From: Mucilaginibacter celer
GTDB lineage: Bacteria; Bacteroidota; Bacteroidia; Sphingobacteriales; Sphingobacteriaceae
Assembly: GCF_003576455.2 (NCBI RefSeq)
Contig: NZ_CP032869.1
Coordinates: 1,736,001 to 1,800,000, forward strand
Length of the DNA stretch: 64,000 nt
Reading direction: 5' to 3'
In this document: positions 53,725 through 63,300 of the stretch, piece by piece
Position numbering within the stretch: the first letter of the stretch is position 1
How the letters are laid out: each line of letters begins with the position of its first letter
Notes under the pieces: generated by a model
What the model was told of the DNA's origin: nothing
Database searches by the model: none
Seen by the model: the letters and a program-made list of their open reading frames with translations, nothing else
Made by a program: the position numbers and the translations under genes

Positions 53725-55014
53725 ATGAAACAATTTACCAAACTCAACATATTTTCATTAAAGGGTGTGCAGATGCGCACTTTCCACATCACCTGGTTAA
53801 TGTTCTTTGTGTGCTTTTTCGGCTGGTTTGGCCTGGCACCTTTGATGCCTACCATCCGCGCCGAACTGCATTTGACCAAAGCCCAGGTAGGTAATACCAT
53901 CATTGCCTCGGTTGCTGCAACAATTTTGGCCCGCCTTATTATAGGTAAACTTTGCGATAGCTGGGGGCCGCGAAAAACCGCCGTAAGGTTACTCCTCGTT
54001 GGCTCGTTACCGGTGTTTTTTGTTGGTTTAGCGCACGATTATACATCGTTTTTATTGTTCAGGCTGGCTATTGGCGTAATAGGTTCATCGTTTGTAATTA
54101 CCCAGTTCCATACTTCAATGATGTTTGCGCCCAATATAAAAGGTACGGCCAACGCGGTAACCGGCGGCTGGGGCAACCTGGGCGGCGGGGTGACCAATAT
54201 GGTAATGCCGCTGATATTCGCGGCCATTGTAGGCTTTGGCTATACCAAAGCCGAAGCCTGGCGCTACGCCATGATCGTACCGGGTGTGATGATGCTGATC
54301 ATTGCGATCTTATACCAAAAGTTTACCAAAGATACCCCGGATGGTAACTACGATGAGATAGGCCGCTCAGCCACCAAATCAAAAACCGATTGGTCGATAC
54401 TAAGTGATTGGCGCATTTGGGCGCTTACCATGGCTTATGCTATGTGCTTTGGCATGGAGATCACTTTTGATAACGTAGCGTCACTGCACTTTGTAGATAC
54501 TTTTCATTTATCGCAAAGTTCGGCTGGTTTTTGGGCAGGCATTTTCGGGTTCATGAACCTGTTTGCAAGGGCTTTGGGTGGTATGGTATCTGATAAGGTA
54601 GGCGGCAAATTCGGTATGCGCGGCAAAGGTTTGCTGCTGGCTGGTGTGTTATTATTAGAAGGTATCGGGTTGATCCTTTTTGCAAGCTCAGGGAATTTAA
54701 CGGCAGCCATTGTTTCGATGTTGTCGTTCGCGCTGTTCCTCAAAATGTCTAACGGGGCTACTTATGGTATAGTGCCGTTTATCAACTCAAAAAATGTAGG
54801 CATGGTAAGCGGGATAGTTGGTGCGGGTGGCAATCTCGGCGGAATGCTGTTTGGCTTCCTGTTCAAATCAGAATCCATTACTTATATCCAGGCATTTACC
54901 TATATCGGCATTACGGTTATGGTGGTATCGCTTATCTTATTTGTAACTCGTTTTCAAAAGCAAACAGTGACCGAGCCAGCGAAGGAAGCTGTTTTAGCCG
55001 GAGAGTTAGCTTAA
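53725..55014 (+). CDS. narK: Nitrate/nitrite transporter, MFS family
   Basis: 429 aa from the ATG at 53725; the longer frame from 53674 only adds repeat-encoded residues. Twelve hydrophobic helices are expected. NarK-type signatures: a glycine-rich motif GGWGNLGGGVTNMVMP and its second-half counterpart GIVGAGGNLGGMLFGFLF. The motif after helix 2 is GKLCDSWGPRK. Imports nitrate for the downstream reductase. Lies in the operon porin-narK-nitrate reductase. Confidence 0.93.
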   Translation: MKQFTKLNIFSLKGVQMRTFHITWLMFFVCFFGWFGLAPLMPTIRAELHLTKAQVGNTIIASVAATILARLIIGKLCDSWGPRKTAVRLLLVGSLPVFFVGLAHDYTSFLLFRLAIGVIGSSFVITQFHTSMMFAPNIKGTANAVTGGWGNLGGGVTNMVMPLIFAAIVGFGYTKAEAWRYAMIVPGVMMLIIAILYQKFTKDTPDGNYDEIGRSATKSKTDWSILSDWRIWALTMAYAMCFGMEITFDNVASLHFVDTFHLSQSSAGFWAGIFGFMNLFARALGGMVSDKVGGKFGMRGKGLLLAGVLLLEGIGLILFASSGNLTAAIVSMLSFALFLKMSNGATYGIVPFINSKNVGMVSGIVGAGGNLGGMLFGFLFKSESITYIQAFTYIGITVMVVSLILFVTRFQKQTVTEPAKEAVLAGELA

Positions 55015-55335
55015 AGCGGAAAGCCGAAGGCTAAAAGATTTTTTTGAGCTGAAAGCGTAAAGCTTAAAGTGAAAAGCATACAAGGTGATTAGAAATTGAA
55101 GTTCTTCATTGCCGTTGGTTTCAACCAACGGTTAATGAAGGCGAATTTTTCCCGGGCTTTAGCCCAAATCAGCAAGCGATTTTTGGCTAAAGCCCTTATC
55201 GCTTTGCTATTAGTCCGTAGGTTAAAACCAATGGCAATGAATTTGTCTGGTGGTAGATAATATTAAAAACAATAAAAAAAGCTTTCGGCTTTAAGCCTTA
55301 TGCTTTCAGCTTAAAAAAGTTTTCGGCTAAAAAAA
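55015..55335. repeat. Repeat-filled spacer between narK and nitrate reductase
   Basis: 321 bp. A 137-bp element (55105-55241) has inverted ends (ttcattgccgttggttt and aaaccaatggcaatgaa) and internal hairpins (ccgttggtttcaaccaacgg; gggctttagccc). It is flanked on both sides by the AGCTTT-type repeats also found before narK. No ORF. Confidence 0.7.
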
Positions 55336-58300
55336 ATGAAGCGCTCACAACAAAATACTTTTACAAGCACCTGCTGTTATTGTGGGGTGGGTTGCGGCGT
55401 TGTTATTAATAAAGAAAAAAACGGGAATATTACGCTTGAAGGCGATAAAGATTATCCCGTAAACAAAGGGATGCTTTGCAGCAAGGGCCTTAACCTGCAC
55501 CATACTGCCAACGATAAAAGCGACCGGCTGCTGTACCCTCAAATGCGATACAACAAAAATATGCCCATGCAAAGGGTAAGCTGGAACGAGGCATTGGAGC
55601 GTACCGCCGCCGTTTTTAAAACTTTTATCAACAAATACGGACCCGATTCGGTGGCGTTTTATGCTTCGGGGCAATGCCTTACCGAAGAGTATTATGTGGT
55701 GAACAAGCTCATTAAAGGTTTTATAGGTAGTAATAATATCGATACTAATTCGCGGCTTTGTATGAGCAGCGCGGTTGCCGCCTATAAAATTGCTTTGGGC
55801 GAGGATACCGTACCGCTTTGTTACGAAGATATTGAACTGGCAGATTGCTTTTATGTTACCGGGGCCAACCCGGCATGGTGCCATCCTATTTTATGGCGAA
55901 GGGTGGAGGCGCACAAAGCCGCCAATCCTGATGTGAAAATTATTGTGGTTGACCCTCGCGCTACCGATACCTGTAGTATTGCCGATCTGCACCTGCAAAT
56001 TAATCCCGGTACGGATATTACGCTTAACCATGCTATTGGCCGGGTATTGATTGAGAATGGTGATATCGATGCCGATTTTGTTACCAACCACGCCGATGGT
56101 TTTGAGCAATACAGCAAAATAGTTTTCGAGCGTACAGTGGCCGAAGCGGCATTGATCTGTGGGGTTGCTGAAAGCGAGATCCGTTTGGCAGCGCTTTACA
56201 TAGGCGAGGCTAAAGGTTTTATTTCCATGTGGACAATGGGACTTAACCAAAGTGCCGTTGGGGTGAATAAAAACTTAAGCCTCATTAACCTTAATTTAAT
56301 TACCGGGCATATAGGTAAACCGGGTTCAGGGCCGTTGTCATTAACCGGGCAGCCTAATGCCATGGGTGGGCGTGAGGTAGGTGGTTTGGCTAATTTGTTG
56401 CCGGCACATCGTAACCTGAATAATCCCGCCCACCGTGCCGAAGTACAGAAGTTTTGGGGTGGTACCGAGATTGCCGAAAAACCAGGCCTCACCGCTACCG
56501 AAATGTTCGAGGCCTTGAATGATGGCCGCTTAAAAGCCATTTGGATTATGTGTACCAACCCGCTTACCAGTTTGCCTAATGTACGTATGGCCGAGGAAGC
56601 TTTGAAAAAAGCGAAGTTTGTGGTGGTACAAGAGATCAGCAACAAGCCTGAAACACTGGCTTATGCCGATGTGATACTCCCCGCCGCTGCCTGGGCCGAA
56701 AAGGAGGGAACCATGACCAACTCCGAGCGGCGCATCAGCTACCTGAATAAAATTCTTGATCCACCTGGCGAGGCCCTGCCCGATAGCGAGATCATTTGCC
56801 GTTTCGCCCAAAAAATGGGTTATAAGGGGTTCGATTTTAAAGATGCATCTGAAATTTATGCAGAGCATGCACGGCTTACCGCTAAAACCAATATCGATAT
56901 CAGCGGCTTGAGTTACGAGATCATTAAGCAGCAGCGTTCGGTGCAATGGCCTTATAAAAAACGTAGCCCAGCGCCGGCGACGCAACGTTTGTTTACCGAT
57001 AAAAAGTTTTATACTGAAAGCGGCAAAGCTCGTATCGGTGCCGTACCGGATACCCTCACCAGCGAAATGCCTGATGATGATTTTCCATTCATCCTCACCA
57101 CAGGCCGCATCCGTGATCAGTGGCATACCATGAGTAAAACCGGCAAGGTGAATAAGCTTAATCAGCACATCAGGCAATCCTTTATGGAAATCAATCCTTT
57201 TGATGCCGAAAAGCTGGGTATTAAGGAAGGGCATGTTACCATTATAACTTCGCGCCGTGGCGAGATCAGGGTTAAAGCCAAGCTATCGCCCGAAATAAAA
57301 AAAGGCGTTGTTTTTGTGCCGATGCACTGGGGCAAGATCCTGAACAGCGATATGCACCGGGTAAATAATATCACCAACGATAAAGTTGACCCGATCTCTA
57401 AAGAGCCCGATTTTAAATACTGCGCCGTGAGCGTGGTAAAGTTTAAAAAACCTTTCCAACGGATTGTAGTGGTAGGGGCAGGTGCAGGAGCACACGGCTT
57501 TGTACGCTCATACAGGGAATTGAATAAAGACGATGAGATTATCATCTTCAATAAAGAAAACCACCCGTTTTATAACCGGGTAATGCTGCCCGACTACATC
57601 AGCGGCGAACAGCGCTGGGAGCAGTTGGTTAAAATGACCGACGAGGAAGAACCCGAGCTGAACATCAAACTGCACCGCGGCGTAAGCATCGAAAAAATAG
57701 ATCGTGATAATAAATATGTGCTTGATAGCCGGGGCGTAAAAACTTATTATGATGTGTTGTTGCTGGCTACCGGCAGCCGTGCCGCTGTACCTAAAAACGT
57801 ACCCACGCTGCCCGGTATTTTCAGTATGCGCAGCCGTAACGATGCCGATAATTTTAAAAAGCATGTGCCTAAAGGCGGTCATGTAGTTATTGTGGGCGGC
57901 GGTTTGCTCGGCCTTGAAATGGCTGCTTCGCTGCGCGAGATAGGTAATACGGTAACTATCATTCAACGGACATCAAGGTTTTTAAACCGACAACTGGATG
58001 AACTGGGTAGCCGCTTATTGCACGAGGAAATGGTTGACCAGGGTTGCGATATTTTTTATGACGATGAAGTACAGCTGTTTTATGGGCGTTCAAAACTAAC
58101 CGGCATCGGGCTAAAAAGCGGGCGCAAAATTGATTGCGATGCAATGATCCTCGCTATTGGTACAACGCCAAACCTCGAAATTGCCAAGGAATGCGGATTG
58201 GAATGCAAACGCGGTGTCATCGTAAACGAATACCTGCTCACCAGTGACCCAAACATTTACGCCATAGGCGAGATTGCCGAATTTAAAGGCACACTATATG

Positions 58301-58848
58301 GCATCACCGCAGCAGCCGAGCAACAAGCCGCCGTAGTTGCAGGTTACATGAACGGCGATATTGCCAGTTACTACAAAGGCAGCCTGTTCATGAATATCAT
58401 TAAAATTCATGGTTTTGATCTATGCAGCATCGGCCTGTCCGAATGCCCGGATGATAAGGATTATGAAGAAGTTTTGTTTATCGATAAAGCCAAACGCTAT
58501 TATAAAAAATGTATCATTCACCAGGATAGGCTGGTGGGTACTATCCTGATAGGTGATAAAGGCGAGTTCCAGGAATTTAGGGAACTGATAGCCAACAAAA
58601 CTGAGTTGAGCGAAAAGCGCCTCAAACTACTTCGCAGCGGTAAAACCGCCGAGCCTGTTTTGGGCAAACTGGTTTGCAGCTGCAATAACGTAGGTGCCGA
58701 TAATATCCGTAACAAAGTAGCAGCTGGTTGTACCCAGCTGGCCGATGTTTGCAGCCAGACAGGTGCCGGAACCGGTTGCGGATCGTGCAAACCGGAGGTA
58801 AAGCGCCTGTTGGGTGAGGTTTTACAACAACAATTAATAAAAGCATAA
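55336..58848 (+). CDS. Fused assimilatory nitrate reductase: molybdopterin catalytic part + FAD/NAD(P)H reductase + BFD [2Fe-2S]
   Basis: 1170 aa. Residues 1-700 form a NasA/NapA-type molybdopterin oxidoreductase. It has [4Fe-4S] ligands Cys13, Cys16, Cys20, Cys48 (CCYCGVGC, MLCSKG), the predicted Mo-ligand Cys142 in NSRLCMSS, and a C-terminal MopB domain (FILTTGRIRDQWHTMSKTGK). Residues about 710-1100 form a pyridine-nucleotide-disulfide reductase like the front of NirB (RIVVVGAGAGAHGFVRSYREL, VVIVGGGLLGLEMAASL, NIYAIGEIAEFKG). The C-terminus (LVCSCNNVG, GTGCGSCKPEV) is a BFD-like [2Fe-2S] domain. The single chain should carry electrons from NAD(P)H to nitrate. Start fixed by the ATG after the repeats. 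Confidence 0.93.
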   Translation: MKRSQQNTFTSTCCYCGVGCGVVINKEKNGNITLEGDKDYPVNKGMLCSKGLNLHHTANDKSDRLLYPQMRYNKNMPMQRVSWNEALERTAAVFKTFINKYGPDSVAFYASGQCLTEEYYVVNKLIKGFIGSNNIDTNSRLCMSSAVAAYKIALGEDTVPLCYEDIELADCFYVTGANPAWCHPILWRRVEAHKAANPDVKIIVVDPRATDTCSIADLHLQINPGTDITLNHAIGRVLIENGDIDADFVTNHADGFEQYSKIVFERTVAEAALICGVAESEIRLAALYIGEAKGFISMWTMGLNQSAVGVNKNLSLINLNLITGHIGKPGSGPLSLTGQPNAMGGREVGGLANLLPAHRNLNNPAHRAEVQKFWGGTEIAEKPGLTATEMFEALNDGRLKAIWIMCTNPLTSLPNVRMAEEALKKAKFVVVQEISNKPETLAYADVILPAAAWAEKEGTMTNSERRISYLNKILDPPGEALPDSEIICRFAQKMGYKGFDFKDASEIYAEHARLTAKTNIDISGLSYEIIKQQRSVQWPYKKRSPAPATQRLFTDKKFYTESGKARIGAVPDTLTSEMPDDDFPFILTTGRIRDQWHTMSKTGKVNKLNQHIRQSFMEINPFDAEKLGIKEGHVTIITSRRGEIRVKAKLSPEIKKGVVFVPMHWGKILNSDMHRVNNITNDKVDPISKEPDFKYCAVSVVKFKKPFQRIVVVGAGAGAHGFVRSYRELNKDDEIIIFNKENHPFYNRVMLPDYISGEQRWEQLVKMTDEEEPELNIKLHRGVSIEKIDRDNKYVLDSRGVKTYYDVLLLATGSRAAVPKNVPTLPGIFSMRSRNDADNFKKHVPKGGHVVIVGGGLLGLEMAASLREIGNTVTIIQRTSRFLNRQLDELGSRLLHEEMVDQGCDIFYDDEVQLFYGRSKLTGIGLKSGRKIDCDAMILAIGTTPNLEIAKECGLECKRGVIVNEYLLTSDPNIYAIGEIAEFKGTLYGITAAAEQQAAVVAGYMNGDIASYYKGSLFMNIIKIHGFDLCSIGLSECPDDKDYEEVLFIDKAKRYYKKCIIHQDRLVGTILIGDKGEFQEFRELIANKTELSEKRLKLLRSGKTAEPVLGKLVCSCNNVGADNIRNKVAAGCTQLADVCSQTGAGTGCGSCKPEVKRLLGEVLQQQLIKA

Positions 58849-58849
58849 T

Positions 58850-60283
58850 ATGGACGGCAAACTGATCAAAATAAACTTACCCGGCGGCGTGATCTCTGCA
58901 GGCGATCTGTACGAAATGCTGATCATCGCGCAAAACGCGGGTGCTAAAAATGTACGCTTTGGTAACCGTCAGCAGCTTTTTTTTGAGGCTGATGCAGATA
59001 ATCTTGAGGCGTTAGAGTTTGATGTGCTTGGCGCAGGGATAGATTACGAAATTGCTGCCGATGAGTATCCCAACGTTACCAGCTCATATATTGCCGATGG
59101 TATTTTTAACCACGATAACTGGCTGAAGGAAGGGGTTTATAAAGATATTTTCGATCTGTTTAATTATAAGCCGCAACTTAAGATCAACATTGTAGATAGC
59201 AGCCAAACCTTCGCGCCCTTCTTTACAGGTAACCTTAATTTCATCTCTTCGGCGGTTAGTAACTACTGGTACCTGTATATCCGCTTTCCAAAAACCAATA
59301 GCCTATATTGCTGGCCGGTTTTGGTTTATTCGGATGATATCCCGGCTATGGGTAAAGCCGTGCAGAAGGTGATACTTGCCAACAGGAAATTGTTTTATGA
59401 TAAGCCTGAAGCTGATGGCAACTTGCTTTATGAATTGGTAACGGCCGACAATAAATTCGTTATTCAATCCATCGAGCAATCACTGGTTATTCCTGAATTT
59501 CAGTTGCCTTATTACGAGGGGTTCAACAAGCAACAGGGTAATAAATACTGGCTGGGTATTTACCGGCGCAATGAGCTTTTTGATATCGAATTTTTAAAGG
59601 AGATCTGTAATATCTGCCTGCAAACAAGGGTAGGGCAGTTGTATGTTAGTCCATGGAAATCCCTGCTGGTAAAAAATATCGAACTGAAACACCGGCCTCT
59701 CTGGGGAGATTTGCTTAATAAATACAGGATAAACATCAGGCACGCCTCCAACGAATTAAACTGGCAGGTGGAGGATCTATGCACGTCGTGCCTGGAATTA
59801 AAGCAGCAGTTAGTCCGCGAATTTGAAGAGGCTGATTTGCGTACATACCGTCTTAGTTTTGCCATCAAACGCTCGCCCAAATCAGGAATTTATGGATCCA
59901 TAATGATCCGCGAACGCAGGCCGGATGAGTATGAGATTATCCACACCCGCGATTTTAACCATAACACCCGCGATTTTGTGGCTTATAAATCGGAGGTAAG
60001 CAAAGCAGAATTAAGTAAACATCTCATTGAGCTTTGCGATTTTTTTTACCGGCAACTAAGTAATCAGCAGGTGTTTTTGCAGAAAAATGAAAGCCGGGAC
60101 GAAATGCTTTCAGACAAAAAAATAATCTTTCAATGCAAATGGTGCCTGACTGTTTATGATGAACTATATGGCGACCAGATAAATCAAATACCGGCCGGAC
60201 AACCATTTGAAACGATAGCAGTTTACGAATGCCCAACGTGCGGCGCACCTAAACATGATTTTAAAACTCTCGAGATGGTTTAG
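58850..60283 (+). CDS. Nitrite/sulfite-reductase-like protein with C-terminal rubredoxin
   Basis: 477 aa. Two segments resemble the ferredoxin-like half domains of nitrite/sulfite reductases: residues 4-72 (INLPGGVISAGDLYEMLIIAQNAGAKNVRFGNRQQLFFEADADNLEAL) and about 228-298 (YWLGIYRRNELFDIEFLKEICNICLQTRVGQLYVSP). The siroheme-4Fe4S cysteine set (C-x5-C, C-x3-C) is absent; only CTSC near 306 is seen. Residues 425-477 are a rubredoxin (CKWC...CPTCGAPK). It starts 2 bp after the nitrate reductase stop (translationally coupled), so it is probably an electron carrier or assembly partner of that enzyme (inference). Confidence 0.8.
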   Translation: MDGKLIKINLPGGVISAGDLYEMLIIAQNAGAKNVRFGNRQQLFFEADADNLEALEFDVLGAGIDYEIAADEYPNVTSSYIADGIFNHDNWLKEGVYKDIFDLFNYKPQLKINIVDSSQTFAPFFTGNLNFISSAVSNYWYLYIRFPKTNSLYCWPVLVYSDDIPAMGKAVQKVILANRKLFYDKPEADGNLLYELVTADNKFVIQSIEQSLVIPEFQLPYYEGFNKQQGNKYWLGIYRRNELFDIEFLKEICNICLQTRVGQLYVSPWKSLLVKNIELKHRPLWGDLLNKYRINIRHASNELNWQVEDLCTSCLELKQQLVREFEEADLRTYRLSFAIKRSPKSGIYGSIMIRERRPDEYEIIHTRDFNHNTRDFVAYKSEVSKAELSKHLIELCDFFYRQLSNQQVFLQKNESRDEMLSDKKIIFQCKWCLTVYDELYGDQINQIPAGQPFETIAVYECPTCGAPKHDFKTLEMV

Positions 60284-60317
60284 CGGCTGGCATTGCGCCA
60301 GGTAGCTGCTTTAGCTT

Positions 60318-63300
60318 TCACTCATTTCTTAAACTTTTCACGGGGTTAGCGGTCGCAGTTCTAAAAGATTGAAAACTGATTGTTGTTAAAGCTATAAACG
60401 CAACCAGTGTGGTTGAAAGGGCAAATATCCACCAGTTGATATCTGTTCTGTATGCAAAATCCTGTAACCAGTTTTGCATGGCATACCATGCTATTGGAAT
60501 GGCGATTAATGAGGCGATGACCACCAGTTTCAGGAAATCTTTTGATAGCATTACTATCACGTTAGTGGTAGAAGCACCCAAAACTTTGCGGATACCAATT
60601 TCTTTGGTACGTCGTTCTGCCGTGTGCATGGCCAGGCCAAACAGCCCCATGCATGCTACAATAACCGATAACAGGGTAAATACGCTGAATACCTTGCCCA
60701 TAGTTTGATCTGTTTTGTACAGTTCGTTGTATTGCTGATCAAGAAAATTATAGTCAAAAGGGTATTCGGGCAAAAAGCTCTTCCATACGGATTGAATTTT
60801 TGCAATGCCTTTTGAATAGTCGCCCGGCCGGAGCCTTACAGCGATATAAGACGTGCGGGTTATATAATTGCCGGATTTGGTATAGAATAGCGCCCAGGGA
60901 GTGATTTGATCGTGCAGGGAGAGCGCGTTAAAATCTTTCACGATACCGATCACTTCAAAACGTTTATTATAGCCGCCGGGATAAACAAGATGTTTACCAA
61001 TGGGATTTTTCCAACCGGTTAGTTTTGCAGCCGAAGCATTTAATATTACCGAAGTTGAATCATTAAACGCCTTCGAAAAATTCCGGCCCGCGATAATGCG
61101 CAGCTTAAGCGTTGGCACAAAGGCCTCATCCACCATATAGGATGACAGATCCAATCTTTTTTCGGGCGAGCCCGGATTTTCTCCATCCATTTCAGGCTTA
61201 TACTCATCCTCAAAATATTTTTCTGAAGCGGGCAGATTGGTGCTGATTGTTGCATTGGCAACCTCCGGTAATTTTAAAACTTCCTGCCTGAAATTTTCCT
61301 CGTTGTTCAGCAGCCATTCGGCATCGCCAATCACCAGTACATTCTCCTTGTTATAACCCAGATCCTTTGATCTGTTGTATTGCAGTTGCCTGTATACTAC
61401 GATGGTACAGATGATCATAGCCGCCGAAACCGCGAACTGAAATACCACCAGTACGTTACGTGTTGAAAAGCCGGTTTGGGATATGATAGCATCGGCCTTG
61501 CCTTTTAACACTATAACCGGCTTAAAGGAAGTGAGAAAAAACGCAGGGTAGCTACCGGCAAAAAGTGCGGTGAGCAGGATAAGCAGTAACAAACCAAAGC
61601 AAATACGTAGGTCATAAAGCTCACTGATTGAAATTGACCTGGATGCCAGTTGGTTAAACCCCGGTAATGCGATGATGACAATAATCAGGGCAATAATTGA
61701 AGCTACAATGGTACACACCAAAGCCTCCGTTAAAAATTGCCATACCAATTGCCTGCGCGCTGAGCCCAACACTTTACGTATGCCAATTTCCCTGGCACGT
61801 TTAGCCGATTGGGCAGTGGCCAGGTTCATAAAGTTTACACAAGCCAGCAGGATAATGAACAAGGCGATAGCCGAAAATATATAAAGGTATTTGATATCGC
61901 TCGCCACAAAATAACGGTTGCCGATCTGGGCAGAATAAAAATGCATATCAGCTATCGGCTGAAGCAGCACTTCATATTTATTGCCTTTTTTAAGATACTC
62001 ATCAAACGGCGTACCTATACGGCGAAATGCCGTGGCGGCCTGAACTCTTACCATGGCCGGAAAACGAGCCACAAGTTTTTGAATATCTGCCGGCGTATTG
62101 GGCACTTTTGGCTTTAGTTTAATAAAGGTGCCTGTTTGCAGCCAAACCCAACTCCAGCTAAAATGTTTGATAACCGGCATAGCCAGGTTGCACTGCAGTA
62201 TCTCAAATTGCAATGACGATTGCTCCGGAAGATCCTTCAGCACAGCGGTAACAGTAAAAGGTGCATCGTATCCGTCAAATATGAGAGTTTTACCAATCGG
62301 ATCGGTCTCACCAAAATATTTTTTCGCACAGCTTTCGGTTAGCACAACTCCACCTGGCCCGTTAAGGCATGTAGCAGCATTGCCCTTAAGCAGCGGATAG
62401 TTGAAAAATTGAAGAAAGTTGGAATCAACCGACAAACATTTTTTCTCTGTCATCGCTTCACGCTGCCCGTTTTTTACAAAGTGCACAACCTCATCGCCCG
62501 GCATGTAAATACGCGTATAACTTTCAATTTCGGGAAAATTGGTTTGCAAAGCCTCGCCTAAAGGCGGTGGCGTGTGTGCCGCAATAAATTCATTATTGCC
62601 ATCTTTTTCGTGGATGTTAACGCGGTAAGTGCGGTTGGCATCCTTAAAAAAGTTATCGTAGCCCAACTCATTCTTTATATACAAACTAATCAGCAGTACA
62701 CTGGCTAACCCTATGGCCAAACTGCTTATATTGATTATTGATACACTGCTGTTGCGAACAAGGTTTCGGTAAGCGATCTTAAAATAATTGCGGATCATGA
62801 CATGGCGTTTTAAAGTTCCCGAAAGCCGGTTTTCCGGGCTTTCCTGATGCAATATTATCGTTCGCAAATGTGGTTGCATAGCCAACTTATCATTTGGCAA
62901 CACTTTCTTCAGGTTGTTTTTGTATTCAACAGGAGTTTTGCCGGTAATCTCTTTGAAAAGCCGGTTAAAAGTTCTCTGTGAGTTGAAGCCGCTTTCAAAT
63001 GCTATGCCCAGCAGGGTAAGCCGCTCATAAGCCGGGTCTTTCATTTTTCGTGAAACTTCTCTTACGCGTAGTTCATTAATAAAGTCGTTGAAGTTTTTCT
63101 TCAGGCCGTTATTAATGATCCTGGACAAATCGTGCGGGTGGATGCCTAATTTTACGGCAAGCGAAGCCAGGGTGAGATCGGCGTCTTCGTAAAGGCGGCC
63201 GACAGCCACTGCCTCTCTCAACCGGCGTGCTTTTTCTAAATCGTCGGCATTTGCATTAGCCAGTGGCACACGGGTATCCGTTTTCAATATAGCTTCCGCT

